The notes under the pieces: model-generated
Seen by the model: only the letters and a program-made list of their open reading frames with translations
What the model was told of the DNA's origin: nothing
Databases searched by the model: none
DNA from: Prevotella herbatica
GTDB lineage: Bacteria; Bacteroidota; Bacteroidia; Bacteroidales; Bacteroidaceae
DNA: 64,000 nt
Direction: 5' to 3'
Assembly: GCF_017347605.1 (NCBI RefSeq)
Contig: NZ_AP024484.1
Location: 1,124,501 to 1,188,500, forward strand
Position numbers and translations under genes: made by a program
In this document: positions 41,926 to 50,322 of the stretch, one piece after another
Numbering within the stretch: the first letter of the stretch is position 1
Layout of the letters: the number at the start of each line of letters is the position of its first letter

Positions 41926-42117
41926 TTAATTTGGATAGATTGTACTCATCACAAACCTAAACACACTGTCCATTGCGAACACCACAAGAGCAATGACAAG
42001 GGAAGCAGATAATACAACCATTGCACTGTGAGTAAGTTCGGCACGTGTCGGCCAAGTAGTTTTATGCGCAAGCTCGTCATAACAAGCCTTGCAATAATTT
42101 ACTATCTTTTTAAACAT
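41926..42117 (-). CDS. secE: Protein translocase subunit SecE
   Basis: A 63-residue protein with a single membrane helix (SAMVVLSASLVIALVVFAMD) after the amphipathic region YDELAHKTTWPTRAEL, the SecE signature. It is the short one-helix form and partners SecY. Thirteen nucleotides from nusG. Confidence 0.95.
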   Translation of the reverse strand: MFKKIVNYCKACYDELAHKTTWPTRAELTHSAMVVLSASLVIALVVFAMDSVFRFVMSTIYPN

Positions 42118-42133
42118 ATTATCTTCTTATTAG

Positions 42134-42206
42134 CACGGGAAGCAGGACTTGAACCCACGACCCTCGGTTTTGGAGACCGATGCTCTACCAACTGAGCTAT
42201 TCCCGT
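42134..42206 (-). tRNA. tRNA-Trp (anticodon CCA)
   Basis: A 73-nt cloverleaf: acceptor ACGGGAA/TTCCCGT, D arm GCTC-AGTTGGTA-GAGC, anticodon stem TCGGT/ACCGA with loop CTCCAAA, T arm GTGGG-TTCAAGT-CCTGC, discriminator G. The CCA end is not encoded. Lies between tuf and secE, its usual place in Bacteroidales. Confidence 0.97.
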
Positions 42207-42213
42207 ATATGAA

Positions 42214-42233
42214 GTTCCCGTCGAAACGGGAAC
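42214..42233 (-). other. Hairpin between tuf and tRNA-Trp resembling the tRNA acceptor stem
   Basis: A perfect 8-bp stem GTTCCCGT/ACGGGAAC with a CGAA loop. Its TTCCCGT arm is identical to the 3' acceptor strand of the adjacent tRNA-Trp. It could aid processing or compete with tRNA folding; no function is shown. Confidence 0.5.
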
Positions 42234-42256
42234 GTCATTTTATTTTGAGTTTCGAA

Positions 42257-43447
42257 TTAGTCTTCGAGAATCTCTGTAATCTGACCTGAACCTACAGTAC
42301 GACCACCTTCACGGATAGCGAAACGAAGTCCTGGGTTGATTGCGACAGCGTAGATAAGCTCTACGTTAATCTCAACGTTATCACCAGGCATTACCATTTC
42401 AACACCCTCTGGAAGAGTGATTTCACCAGTACAGTCCATGGTACGAAGATAGAACTGAGGACGATACTTGTTTCCGAATGGAGTATGACGACCACCTTCT
42501 TCTTTCTTCAATACATAGATAGAAGCCTTGAACTTCTTGAAAGGTTTGATCTGACCTGGATGGCAAAGAACCATACCACGCTTGATTTCAGCCTTATCAA
42601 TACCACGAAGAAGCAAACCAACGTTATCACCGGCCATACCTTCGTCAAGAATCTTACGGAACATTTCAACGCCAGTTACAACTGACTTCTTATCTTCACC
42701 AAGACCCAATAGTTCAACTTCATCACCTACCTTAATAATACCAGTCTCAATACGACCTGTAGCAACAGTACCACGACCTGTGATTGAGAATACATCCTCA
42801 ACTGGCATCAAGAATGGTTTATCTGTAGCGCGAGGAGGCTCCTGGATCCACTCATCAACAGTGTTCATGAGTTCCATAACCTTATTTACCCACTTTTCAA
42901 CACCGTTCAAAGCACCAAGTGCAGAACCGCGAATGATAGGAGTATCCTCTTCAAAATCATATTGTTCAAGGATTTCACGAACTTCCATTTCTACAAGTTC
43001 AAGCATTTCCTCATCTTCAACCATATCACACTTGTTCAAGAATACAACAAGACGTGGTACGTTTACCTGACGAGCGAGCAATACGTGCTCACGAGTCTGA
43101 GGCATAGGACCATCAGTAGCAGCTACAACCAAAATAGCACCATCCATCTGAGCAGCACCAGTAACCATGTTCTTTACATAGTCGGCGTGTCCCGGACAGT
43201 CTACGTGAGCGTAGTGACGCTTAGCTGTCTCATACTCAATGTGCGCTGTATTAATAGTAATACCACGCTCTTTCTCCTCAGGAGCATTATCAATCTGATC
43301 GAAAGACTTAATTTCTTCAGAACCAAATCCTGCCTCTGAAAGGACCTTAGAAATGGCAGCTGTCAAAGTAGTCTTACCGTGGTCTACGTGACCAATTGTA
43401 CCAATGTTAACATGCGGCTTGGTACGCTGGAATGTCTCTTTAGCCAT
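42257..43447 (-). CDS. tuf: Elongation factor Tu
   Basis: A 396-residue GTPase delivering aminoacyl-tRNA. The P-loop [10 protein letters not shown] is at residues 19-28, switch [11 protein letters not shown] at about 82, specificity motif NKCD at about 137; domains 2 and 3 follow with [11 protein letters not shown] and the C-terminal [18 protein letters not shown]. It lies between a tRNA-Thr and tRNA-Trp, so its mRNA is processed from a tRNA-containing transcript. Confidence 0.98.
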   Translation of the reverse strand: MAKETFQRTKPHVNIGTIGHVDHGKTTLTAAISKVLSEAGFGSEEIKSFDQIDNAPEEKERGITINTAHIEYETAKRHYAHVDCPGHADYVKNMVTGAAQMDGAILVVAATDGPMPQTREHVLLARQVNVPRLVVFLNKCDMVEDEEMLELVEMEVREILEQYDFEEDTPIIRGSALGALNGVEKWVNKVMELMNTVDEWIQEPPRATDKPFLMPVEDVFSITGRGTVATGRIETGIIKVGDEVELLGLGEDKKSVVTGVEMFRKILDEGMAGDNVGLLLRGIDKAEIKRGMVLCHPGQIKPFKKFKASIYVLKKEEGGRHTPFGNKYRPQFYLRTMDCTGEITLPEGVEMVMPGDNVEINVELIYAVAINPGLRFAIREGGRTVGSGQITEILED

Positions 43448-43530
43448 AGCTTATTGTTTTATTTATATAAATGAATATCTTTTATTATATTGTTTTTCTT
43501 CAGTTACCAAAAGAAGTAGGACTGAAGTAG

Positions 43531-43602
<72 letters not shown>

Positions 43603-43611
43603 ATCGGTTAG

Positions 43612-43684
43612 AGCGGAAAACGGGGCTCAAACCCGCGACCCCCAGCTTGGAAGGCTAGTGCTCTATCAACTGAGCTATTTCCGC
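43612..43684 (-). tRNA. tRNA-Gly (anticodon TCC)
   Basis: A 73-nt cloverleaf: acceptor GCGGAAA/TTTTCCGC region, anticodon loop CTTCCAA with stem CTAGC/GCTGG, T arm CGGG-TTTGAGC-CCCG. Nine nucleotides separate it from tRNA-Thr(GGT). Confidence 0.95.
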
Positions 43685-43699
43685 AAAACTTCTACTGAG

Positions 43700-43781
43700 T
43701 GGGTAGTGATGGATTCGAACCACCGTAGGCATAGCCAGCAGATTTACAGTCTGCCCCATTTGGCCACTCTGGTAACTACCC
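43700..43781 (-). tRNA. tRNA-Tyr (anticodon GTA)
   Basis: An 82-nt class II tRNA with a long variable arm: acceptor GGGTAGT/ACTACCC, anticodon stem GCAGA/TCTGC and loop CTGTAAA, T loop TTCGAAT, discriminator A. Confidence 0.97.
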
Positions 43782-43821
43782 TTGTTTATCGACACATAGC
43801 AGGAGTTTAATTTCCTTGGTG

Positions 43822-43895
43822 AGCCTCTTGTCGGATTCGAACCAACGACCCCGAGATTACAAATCACGTGCTCTGGCCAACTGAGCTAAAGAGGC
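43822..43895 (-). tRNA. tRNA-Thr (anticodon TGT)
   Basis: A 74-nt cloverleaf: acceptor GCCTCTT/AAGAGGC, D arm GCTC...GAGC, anticodon loop TTTGTAA, T arm GTTGG-TTCGAAT-CCGAC, discriminator T. One mismatched pair (T-T) occurs in the anticodon stem CGTGA/TCTCG. First tRNA of the operon. Confidence 0.95.
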
Positions 43896-43951
43896 GAGTA
43901 TCCCTACAGCCGCTAGGCGGCATCGTTTTGGGGTATGCTGTAAAACGGCTG

Positions 43952-43984
43952 CAAAGATACGACTTATTTTCTAATCGCCAAAAC
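43952..43984 (-). promoter_or_regulatory. Bacteroidetes-type promoter of the tRNA-tuf-rpoBC operon
   Basis: TATCTTTG at 43952-43959 and TTTTG ending at 43979 on the minus strand, 19-nt spacer. Transcription would begin near 43945, about 50 nt before tRNA-Thr(TGT), with a small GCCGC/GCGGC hairpin in the leader. Confidence 0.75.
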
Positions 43985-44000
43985 TTTTTCAAGTTTTTTT

Positions 44001-44300
44001 TTAACGATTGCGAGTTTTTTCTTTAAATTTAGCCAGCTGTACCTTCATTGAATCAACAGTCTGATCTATACCTTCTTCAAAAGTATCACAAGTCTTCTCA
44101 GCATATAGCGAGAGTCCTGGACCAGTTACCGTCAGCGACGTTTCTTTATTCAATGCAGCAGCAGGCTTGACAACTTTTAATTGCACCTCTACTTTCTGTA
44201 TATCTTCGTAAGTTTTTTCCAACTTGGCAACTTTCTTTTCGATAAGCGCCTGTAATTTCTCGGTAGCGTCGAAATGAATCGACTGAATTTTAATTTCCAT
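44001..44300 (-). CDS. hpf: Ribosome hibernation factor, HPF/RaiA family (short form)
   Basis: A 99-residue protein with the S30AE beta-alpha-beta fold: MEIKIQSIHFDATEKLQALI, then KKVAKLEKTYEDIQKVEVQL and a C-terminal EGIDQTVDSMKVQLAKFKEK helix. It lacks the C-terminal dimerisation domain of long HPF. It binds the 30S decoding region in resting cells. It is preceded by an unusually strong Shine-Dalgarno (GGAGG 5 nt before the ATG), rare in this phylum, and follows the recombinase gene by 21 nt. Confidence 0.93.
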   Translation of the reverse strand: MEIKIQSIHFDATEKLQALIEKKVAKLEKTYEDIQKVEVQLKVVKPAAALNKETSLTVTGPGLSLYAEKTCDTFEEGIDQTVDSMKVQLAKFKEKTRNR

Positions 44301-44305
44301 AGTTA

Positions 44306-44310
44306 CCTCC
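44306..44310 (-). promoter_or_regulatory. Strong Shine-Dalgarno upstream of hpf
   Basis: GGAGG on the minus strand at 44306-44310, five nucleotides before the hpf ATG. Most genes in the window, including the ribosomal protein genes, have no such sequence. Confidence 0.6.
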
Positions 44311-44321
44311 GCTTTTAAAGG

Positions 44322-45200
44322 TTAAGCCCTTGGATGGGCGTTAGAATATTCACGTTTCAACTGCTCAAAAGTTGTATGGGTATAGATTTCTGTCGTTGAC
44401 AGACTTTCATGCCCTAGCAGTTTTTTCACACTTTCTAATCCGGCATCGTGATTAAGCATTGCTGTTGCAAACGTATGTCTCAATACGTGCGGCGTGCGTT
44501 TTTTAAGCGTGCATACTTTAGTGAGGTTTCGCCTTACCTCGTTTCTCACTTGATTTTGGTTCATTCTCAAACCGTCTTCTGCAAGAAACAGAGCCTGCGT
44601 TTTTTTATGTATACGCTCATCGCGTAGTTTCATATAGTCATGCAGAGTGGAGTCCAATTCGTCACCAAACGGTATTATCCGCTGTTTATTTCTCTTTCCC
44701 GTAACTTTCAACTGTTGATTTATAAAATCAACCGCCACATCATCTAGTCCAACCAATTCCGATAATCGGATTCCCGTCTCATAAAATGTCATTATAATAG
44801 TACGTGCGCACACGTCTTTATAGCTATCATTCCAGAAATCAGGTTCAAGCAGCCTATTCATCTCTGATTCTTTAAGAAACTGAGGCAGAGGCTTACTCTT
44901 CTTAGGTCCAACTATCCCATGAGCTGGGTCTTCTGTTACGAGATGTCGCGAAAGAGCAAAACGATAAAAGGAACGCAAAGCGCTCAACCTTCGATTGATT
45001 GATGCCGCATTGTTTCCCTTATCCATCATACTCTCCATCCAGTCACGGATGACATCTGAGTCTATCGACTCCCAAGAGAGATGATCATTAAATTTTTCGA
45101 AAAACTTTTCAAAGGCCTTAAGGTCTTCTCCATAGTTTTTTACCGTCATGTCTGAACGATTACGCTCAAACTTCAAGTAGTTCAAAAAAATTTCTATCAT
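44322..45200 (-). CDS. Tyrosine recombinase, XerC/XerD type
   Basis: A 292-residue protein. The N-terminal SAM-like DNA-binding domain covers about 1-95 and the catalytic domain 105-290. Catalytic residues visible: Arg145 (YETGIRLSEL), a Lys near 169 (VTGKRNKQR), His238 and Arg241 (HVLRHTFAT), His264 (LLGHESLSTT) and the nucleophile Tyr273 (EIYTHTT). Length and context (next to rpsU and hpf, with no mobile element around) fit the chromosome-dimer-resolving Xer protein; whether XerC or XerD is not decidable here. A GTG one codon upstream is also possible. Confidence 0.9.
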   Translation of the reverse strand: MIEIFLNYLKFERNRSDMTVKNYGEDLKAFEKFFEKFNDHLSWESIDSDVIRDWMESMMDKGNNAASINRRLSALRSFYRFALSRHLVTEDPAHGIVGPKKSKPLPQFLKESEMNRLLEPDFWNDSYKDVCARTIIMTFYETGIRLSELVGLDDVAVDFINQQLKVTGKRNKQRIIPFGDELDSTLHDYMKLRDERIHKKTQALFLAEDGLRMNQNQVRNEVRRNLTKVCTLKKRTPHVLRHTFATAMLNHDAGLESVKKLLGHESLSTTEIYTHTTFEQLKREYSNAHPRA

Positions 45201-45282
45201 CACAAACGCTGCTTTATCATTTATCTTTACGGCAACGAATTTACGAAATAAAATTCAAACCACCAAATTTTTTAACGAGTTT

Positions 45283-45474
45283 TTAGTCCTCGTTATTATG
45301 CAACTGCTGTACGTAGATGGCATGTTCCATCTTGAGTCTCTTCAAAACAGAAGGCTTGTTGTACTGCTGACGAGCGCGAAGCTCCTTTACAACACCTGTC
45401 TTTTCGAATTTTCTCTTGAACTTCTTGAGAGATCTCTCAATGTTCTCACCATCTTTTACTGGTACAATAATCAT
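45283..45474 (-). CDS. rpsU: 30S ribosomal protein S21
   Basis: A 63-residue basic protein: MIIVPVKDGENIERSLKKFK, then FEKTGVVKELRARQQYNKPS. The frame is open 40 codons further upstream but only the ATG at 45474 matches the family. S21 helps initiation; in Bacteroidetes it is among the proteins that hold the anti-Shine-Dalgarno sequence of 16S rRNA. It has its own promoter. Confidence 0.95.
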   Translation of the reverse strand: MIIVPVKDGENIERSLKKFKRKFEKTGVVKELRARQQYNKPSVLKRLKMEHAIYVQQLHNNED

Positions 45475-45540
45475 GTTTTTTGTTTTTAATTTATTTATAA
45501 TTATATTACCACTATGGACTACTCCACAATGAGCGGGTGC

Positions 45541-45571
45541 AAAATTACATCTTATTTGCGAATTAAGCAAG
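45541..45571 (-). promoter_or_regulatory. Bacteroidetes-type promoter of rpsU
   Basis: TAATTTTG at 45541-45548 and TTG at 45569-45571 on the minus strand, 20-nt spacer; leader of about 60 nt to the rpsU ATG. Confidence 0.7.
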
Positions 45572-45611
45572 CTTTTAATTGATTTTTTAACCAAAACCCA
45601 TCAAAATAGCC

Positions 45612-47396
45612 TTAAATTTCCTCCGTAGCGTCAATCAGCCATCGTTTTTCGCTATCATCAAGATAAGGTAACAGTTTGTCACACACCATTTTATGATACA
45701 TATTCAACCAATTCTTTTCCTCTTCAGATAGCATTGATTTCACGACCGGAAGTGTGTCAATCGGGCATAAAGTAAGTGGTTCCATTTGCAGGAATTGTCC
45801 AAACTCGGTATCTAGATATTTTCTTATGAGAAGAGTGTTCTCTATCCTCACACCAAATTTACCTGTCAGATATAGCCCAGGTTCGTCCGTAACCGTCATT
45901 CCTTCATGCAGAGGAGTACTCATATATTCCATTCGTATCTGATGAGGTCCCTCATGTACACAGAGATAGCTTCCTACTCCATGCCCTGTACCATGCAGAA
46001 AGTTCATACCTTCACGCCACATAGCTTCTCTTGCTAACGAATCAAGTTGTGTACCGCATGCTCCATCTGGAAATTTTGCTAATTCCAACTGTATATGTCC
46101 CTTTAGAACAAGTGTATAAACTTTCTTCTGCTCTTCCGTCAAGGGACCGAGTGCTATTGTACGTGTTATATCTGTTGTTCCATCCTGATACTGAGCTCCA
46201 CTATCTATAAGAACTAATCCTGAAGGTTGTATAGGTATATCCGTTTCTTCAGTAGCTTCATAATGCACAATAGCGCCATGTTGTTCGTACCCAACGATTG
46301 TATCAAAAGAGATATCCTTAAACAGTTTCTGTTCGGCACGTAACCCAGTCAATTTTCGATCCAAGGATATTTCTGTTTCACCACCAGCCTCAACAGCAGG
46401 CTTCAGCCATTTAAGAAATTTCACCATTGCAACACCATCTCGAAGCATAGCGTTATGAAATCCATTAATTTCAGCACTACTCTTCACGGCTTTCATCTTT
46501 GGCACCGGAGATGTAGCAAAAACCACATTTGTTTTGTCCTTATCTACCTGAGTAACAAGATAACTGTTTGTCTCATCAGGATCAAGAAGAATGTTATAGG
46601 CAAAATATTTTCGTTTCAGATATGTAGACACATTATCATACTCTTGCACAGATATTTCCTGATTTGCAAGATATTCCTTCACCTCACCGGTTATCTTTTC
46701 TTTATTTATAAATAAGGTAGTATTTGATTCCTCAATAAGTAAATAAGAAACAAACACAGGATTACAATGTACATCAGTGCCACGCAAGTTTAATATCCAC
46801 GCAATATCATCAAGTGCTGATACCAGCATACCATCACAATGTATCTTGCGCAATTCTGTTTTAATCCTTGTTATTTTACTTTCGGTATCTTCACCTGTAT
46901 ATTCCAAAGGTTGTATAGCCACTTTGTTATTAGGTATTGACGGACGGTCTTTCCAAATAGACTTCAATGGATCGAAATTTAGCCTTACGGTAATACCTCC
47001 ATGATGCCTAAGATCAGAAATTAGATTTTCAACAAAAGAATAGGAGTTGACGGTACCATCTACGCCAACTTCGCCATTTCCGTCAAGCTGACGGGCAATC
47101 CATTCAGCCACAGTTGGAGTACCAGGCATCTTCAATTTCATAAGTTGGAATTCTGTACCGCCAAGTTGTTTTTCGGCAGCAAGGAAATACCTTGAGTCGG
47201 TCCAGAGAGCAGCTCCCTGCATTGTTACCACGGCAACACCAGCAGAACCGTCAAATCCAGAAATCCATTCGCGACCTTTCCAATGGTCAGCTACATACTC
47301 ACTATTATGAGCATCAGTACTAGGGAATACAAAAGCACCCAAATTTTCTCTTTTCATCACCTCTCTTAAAGCGGCAACACGTTCGTTTATTATCAT
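45612..47396 (-). CDS. Aminopeptidase P family protein (M24B), Xaa-Pro aminopeptidase
   Basis: A 594-residue long-form enzyme with two N-terminal creatinase-like domains (about 1-300) and a C-terminal metallopeptidase domain. Metal ligands: Asp in VLIDSGAQYQDGTTDITRT (two), His in FLHGTGHGVGSYL with a further HEGPHQIRM, Glu in VTDEPGLYL and Glu in FGVRIENTLLI. It removes N-terminal residues preceding proline in the cytoplasm. Transcribed divergently from mdh, with its own promoter. Confidence 0.93.
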   Translation of the reverse strand: MIINERVAALREVMKRENLGAFVFPSTDAHNSEYVADHWKGREWISGFDGSAGVAVVTMQGAALWTDSRYFLAAEKQLGGTEFQLMKLKMPGTPTVAEWIARQLDGNGEVGVDGTVNSYSFVENLISDLRHHGGITVRLNFDPLKSIWKDRPSIPNNKVAIQPLEYTGEDTESKITRIKTELRKIHCDGMLVSALDDIAWILNLRGTDVHCNPVFVSYLLIEESNTTLFINKEKITGEVKEYLANQEISVQEYDNVSTYLKRKYFAYNILLDPDETNSYLVTQVDKDKTNVVFATSPVPKMKAVKSSAEINGFHNAMLRDGVAMVKFLKWLKPAVEAGGETEISLDRKLTGLRAEQKLFKDISFDTIVGYEQHGAIVHYEATEETDIPIQPSGLVLIDSGAQYQDGTTDITRTIALGPLTEEQKKVYTLVLKGHIQLELAKFPDGACGTQLDSLAREAMWREGMNFLHGTGHGVGSYLCVHEGPHQIRMEYMSTPLHEGMTVTDEPGLYLTGKFGVRIENTLLIRKYLDTEFGQFLQMEPLTLCPIDTLPVVKSMLSEEEKNWLNMYHKMVCDKLLPYLDDSEKRWLIDATEEI

Positions 47397-47425
47397 AAAT
47401 ATATTATTTTGCTAAATAGACATTA

Positions 47426-47457
47426 CAAAGATAAAGTTTTTAAGAATTAACAACAAA
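47426..47457 (-). promoter_or_regulatory. Bacteroidetes-type promoter of the aminopeptidase P gene
   Basis: TATCTTTG at 47426-47433 and TTTG at 47454-47457 on the minus strand, 20-nt spacer; leader of about 25 nt. Confidence 0.7.
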
Positions 47458-47497
47458 TTTAATGCTAAATAAATAACCGAAATTTGTTATTTTTTAG

Positions 47498-47505
47498 TAA
47501 CTTTG
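47498..47505 (+). promoter_or_regulatory. -7 element of the mdh promoter
   Basis: TAACTTTG, a full match to TAnnTTTG, 51 nt upstream of the mdh ATG. No TTG is present at the usual distance, so it may need an activator. It lies back to back with the aminopeptidase promoter. Confidence 0.55.
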
Positions 47506-47556
47506 CGGTCGCATGAAAGGAAAGAGATTTCTAAAACATTAAAATAAATTGTAGTT

Positions 47557-48567
47557 ATGGAATTTTTAACTAATGACAAACTTTTGATCGTCGGCGCAGC
47601 CGGAATGATCGGTTCTAACATGGTTCAGACAGCTCTTATGCTGGGTCTTACACCAAACATCACTCTTTATGATGTATTTTCAGCAGAAGGTGTTGCTGAG
47701 GAAATGCGTCAGTGCGGTTTTGACGATGCAAACATCGTTTCAACAACAGATCCTAAAGAGGCTTTTACAGGTGCTAAATACATTATTTCTTCAGGTGGCG
47801 CTCCACGTAAAGAGGGCATGACACGTGAGGATTTGCTCGCTGGTAACTCTCAGGCTGCTCAGGAACTTGGTGAGAATATCAAGAAGTTCTGTCCTAATGC
47901 TAATTTCTGTGTTGTTATCTTCAACCCAGCAGACATTACAGGTCTTGTAACACTTGTACATTCAGGTTTGAAGCCAAATCAGGTTGCAACACTTGCTGCT
48001 CTTGACTCTACACGTCTTAAGGGCGCTCTTGCTAAGCACTTCGGTGTTAGCCAGGCTGTTGTTAAGAACGCTTACACATATGGTGGTCACGGTGAGAAGA
48101 TGGCTGTATTTGCTACTCCTACAACTATTGACGGTGTTAAGTTGGTTGACGTTATCGCTGGTAAGGCAAAGGTTAACGGTAAGGGTATTACTTCAGAGGA
48201 ATGGGCACAGATGCAGAAGGAAGTTACACAGGGTGGTGCAAAGATCATCGAACTTCGTCGTCGCAGTTCTTTCCAGAGCCCAGCTTACCTTGCAGTTAAG
48301 ATGATTGAGGCTGCTATGGGTGGTGAGGAATTCAACTATCCTGCTGGTACATACGCAGACACAGCTCGTTACAACCACGTTATGATGGCTATGCCTACAC
48401 GTGTAACTAGCGATGGTGTTTACACTAAGCCAGTTATTGGTTCTGCTGATGAGATTGCAACTCTTGATGCGAGCTACGATCACCTTCAGAAGATGCGCGA
48501 TCAGGTTATCGGTATGGGTGCTCTTCCAGCAGTTGCTGAGTGGAACAAGCTTAACTCAAACTTGTAA
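47557..48567 (+). CDS. mdh: Malate dehydrogenase
   Basis: A 336-residue LDH/MDH-superfamily oxidoreductase interconverting malate and oxaloacetate with NAD. The Rossmann motif is VGAAGMIGSNM (residues 12-22). Substrate loop GAPRKEGMTREDLLAGN carries the catalytic arginines; a further Arg is in LDSTRLKGAL and the active-site His in TYGGHGEKMAVF (about residue 174). In Prevotella and Bacteroides it serves the fumarate-succinate branch of fermentation. The codons are strongly biased (GGT, GCT, CGT), as expected for high expression. Confidence 0.95.
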   Translation: MEFLTNDKLLIVGAAGMIGSNMVQTALMLGLTPNITLYDVFSAEGVAEEMRQCGFDDANIVSTTDPKEAFTGAKYIISSGGAPRKEGMTREDLLAGNSQAAQELGENIKKFCPNANFCVVIFNPADITGLVTLVHSGLKPNQVATLAALDSTRLKGALAKHFGVSQAVVKNAYTYGGHGEKMAVFATPTTIDGVKLVDVIAGKAKVNGKGITSEEWAQMQKEVTQGGAKIIELRRRSSFQSPAYLAVKMIEAAMGGEEFNYPAGTYADTARYNHVMMAMPTRVTSDGVYTKPVIGSADEIATLDASYDHLQKMRDQVIGMGALPAVAEWNKLNSNL

Positions 48568-48626
48568 AAAAGCATTTTCACTTAACTCTTATATATTTAT
48601 AAGATTACAAAGTGAACATAATACAA

Positions 48627-48668
48627 AACAGACTGACAATAATGATTTGTCAGTCTGTTTTTTTATTC
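48627..48668 (+). terminator. Intrinsic terminator of mdh
   Basis: A perfect 13-bp stem (AACAGACTGACAA at 48627-48639 with 48647-48659), 7-nt loop and a run of T to 48665. Confidence 0.92.
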
Positions 48669-48854
48669 TTGCAAAAAGCCCAAAAGATTTATGTTTAATA
48701 GATCAGGCATAAAAATCACTAAAATCAAAGACCATTTACCGCCCCCCCTAAATAAATGAAAAATCAAAAAAAACATAAAACAAACCTACATTATATACAT
48801 TTCTGACTTAAATAACTACTAATCAATATGTTAACCCATGTATATTAGTGCCTT

Positions 48855-49408
48855 TTCCTACATCTTTCCTACATGATTCCTACATTATAAGCACGTATTT
48901 GTACTTAAAACGATGGATTTTGCCCCAATCGCAATACGAAAGTCGCTTTTTAGGTTGGACCATTAGGTCATATTTTCATCAGTAAAGCAAATCACCATGA
49001 TGTCTTTCTTGGAAATTATGAATATAGAAATCTCATTTCTCTTTGTAGATGAAATTTGGAAACGAAACTGGTTTATAAAACATTTTGATATGTCAATCTT
49101 TTCCGTAAGGGATTTCAAAAACGTTAATGATAATCCGTATCAGCTTAAAAAAATGTATTGTGATTCAGTAAATACAACTATGAATGTTTATGATCAATTC
49201 TCATTATAGTCAAAATGTATGAAGCACAGCAAATATAAAATCACCTTTTTCGGTGCGCCTTTGAGTAATAAGGGCCTTATCACTCTGCAAAGCATGTAGG
49301 ATAACAGAGTGATTAGGGCCTAATCACTCCCTAAAATGTATAACAACGGACTCTCCTACATAAGCTAACATATTGTATAACAATACGTTTCGCAAAAACA
49401 TGTAGGAA
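48855..49408. repeat. TTCCTACAT repeats, three in phase and three dispersed
   Basis: Exact TTCCTACAT at 48855-48863, 48866-48874 and 48877-48885, with an 11-bp period. Further copies of the core: ATGTAGGAT at 49294-49302 (inverted), TCCTACAT at 49354-49361 and ATGTAGGAA at 49400-49408 (inverted). Spacing of about one helical turn suggests protein-binding sites. Confidence 0.75.
49263..49329. repeat. Two 23-bp palindromes of the same consensus
   Basis: 49263-49285 and 49307-49329 share the form GAGTrATwAGGGCCTwATCACTC; the second is perfectly self-complementary over 11-bp arms, the first has one mismatch. Their starts are 44 bp apart, four helical turns. They look like operator or recombinase sites. 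Confidence 0.75.
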
Positions 49409-50037
49409 ACGGCATTAAAAAATCAATAAACAAAAAATATTTTTGATAGTCATAATTCAATTGGTTTCATAATTTGACTGATGGAAAGAACTATATTGGA
49501 GAGGATCATGTGATGAATTTTGATAGAGTTATATAGAATTTCTGATTTGCACATATATAGCAAAAGTGCCACTTGTTAAGTTAAACCTACTATTCTCAAC
49601 GAACATTTCTTCAAAACCATAAATTGATGATAAGATAGAATTTGTGGCCAAACATAATTTAAGTAAAATAGAATTTATCTATTTGTAGTATAAAACTTTA
49701 TTAATAAAACTAAAGCTCAATGGGTTCAGGGCTACATCTAGAGAAGTGGCTGATGCAAGCTTCTTCCTCTTTTGGTTGCTAAAAATTATGCGTGGAATTA
49801 TTAAATCCCCAAGTTTATGAACTGAGCCATAGTTTGTTCACTTAGTTTCTATACTTATTTTCATTCTTCAAATTCATTTCCTCATGTTTTATATATATGC
49901 ATGGAGTAGATTTTAAATTATTCATGCTATGCAAGAACTTGATCTTTATACTCGATAAAATTCCATAAGGACAAATATATTTATGGAAATAGCATAAGTG
50001 CGAAAAAAACGCTAAAAGCAGGTGTGATTTGGAGTTT

Positions 50038-50119
50038 AATGTCACTTTTCCCCCGATAATGTCACTTAATGTCACTCGTTAAACCCTTATAAACAAAGGG
50101 TTTGTGACATTATGACATT
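50038..50119. repeat. AATGTCAC repeats forming a large hairpin
   Basis: AATGTCAC occurs at 50038-50045, 50058-50065 and 50068-50075. The inverted forms GTGACATT and ATGACATT are at 50104-50111 and 50112-50119. Between them AAACCCTT (50081-50088) pairs with AAGGGTTT (50096-50103), so 50058-50119 can fold as one long interrupted stem. There is no T run fit for a terminator on the minus strand; on the plus strand A residues follow. Confidence 0.75.
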
Positions 50120-50322
50120 AGTGGCATTAAAAAAACTTTTTCTGGTAGAATTGAGGTCTCCATCACTAAATTGAGTAAGAAGCACAAAAGGAAAGACAAA
50201 TATGTTATGATGATTAAAATACATAACAAAAAGAAAAAGGCGAACCTATACGACCCACCTTCCTACTAATTTAAACAATTAACTAAAAATTAAAGTTCAG
50301 TTTATTTAATTGATAGTCTCGT

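Larger units (their letters stand above)
48669..50322. other. Long intergenic region with three short-repeat families, no convincing gene
   Basis: About 1.65 kb between mdh and phoU. Frames of 70 and 77 codons (48997-49209 plus, 49842-50075 minus) have no recognisable product and poor composition. Structure is concentrated in three places listed separately: TTCCTACAT repeats (48855-49408), paired 23-bp palindromes (49263-49329) and AATGTCAC repeats with a large hairpin (50038-50119). The rest is AT-rich DNA. Confidence 0.65.

Noticed and set aside
42582..43070. 162-codon frame antisense to tuf
   Set aside because: Shadow of EF-Tu coding sequence with serine-rich low-complexity product.
43655..43867. 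70-codon frame across the tRNA-Gly, tRNA-Tyr and tRNA-Thr genes
   Set aside because: Consists of tRNA sequence read as protein.
44322..45200. Integrase of a genomic island
   Set aside because: The tyrosine recombinase is embedded among housekeeping genes (hpf, rpsU), is of Xer length and has no attachment repeats or cargo nearby.
48855..48885. CRISPR array
   Set aside because: The repeats are 9 bp with 2-bp gaps; there are no 25-45 bp repeats with unique spacers and no cas genes in the window.
48997..49209. 70-codon frame on the plus strand downstream of mdh
   Set aside because: No recognisable family, no promoter, Asn/Lys/Phe-rich composition typical of random AT-rich DNA; it lies in the repeat-rich gap.
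49842..50075. 77-codon frame on the minus strand
   Set aside because: Low-complexity composition, no promoter or family; overlaps the edge of the AATGTCAC repeat cluster.
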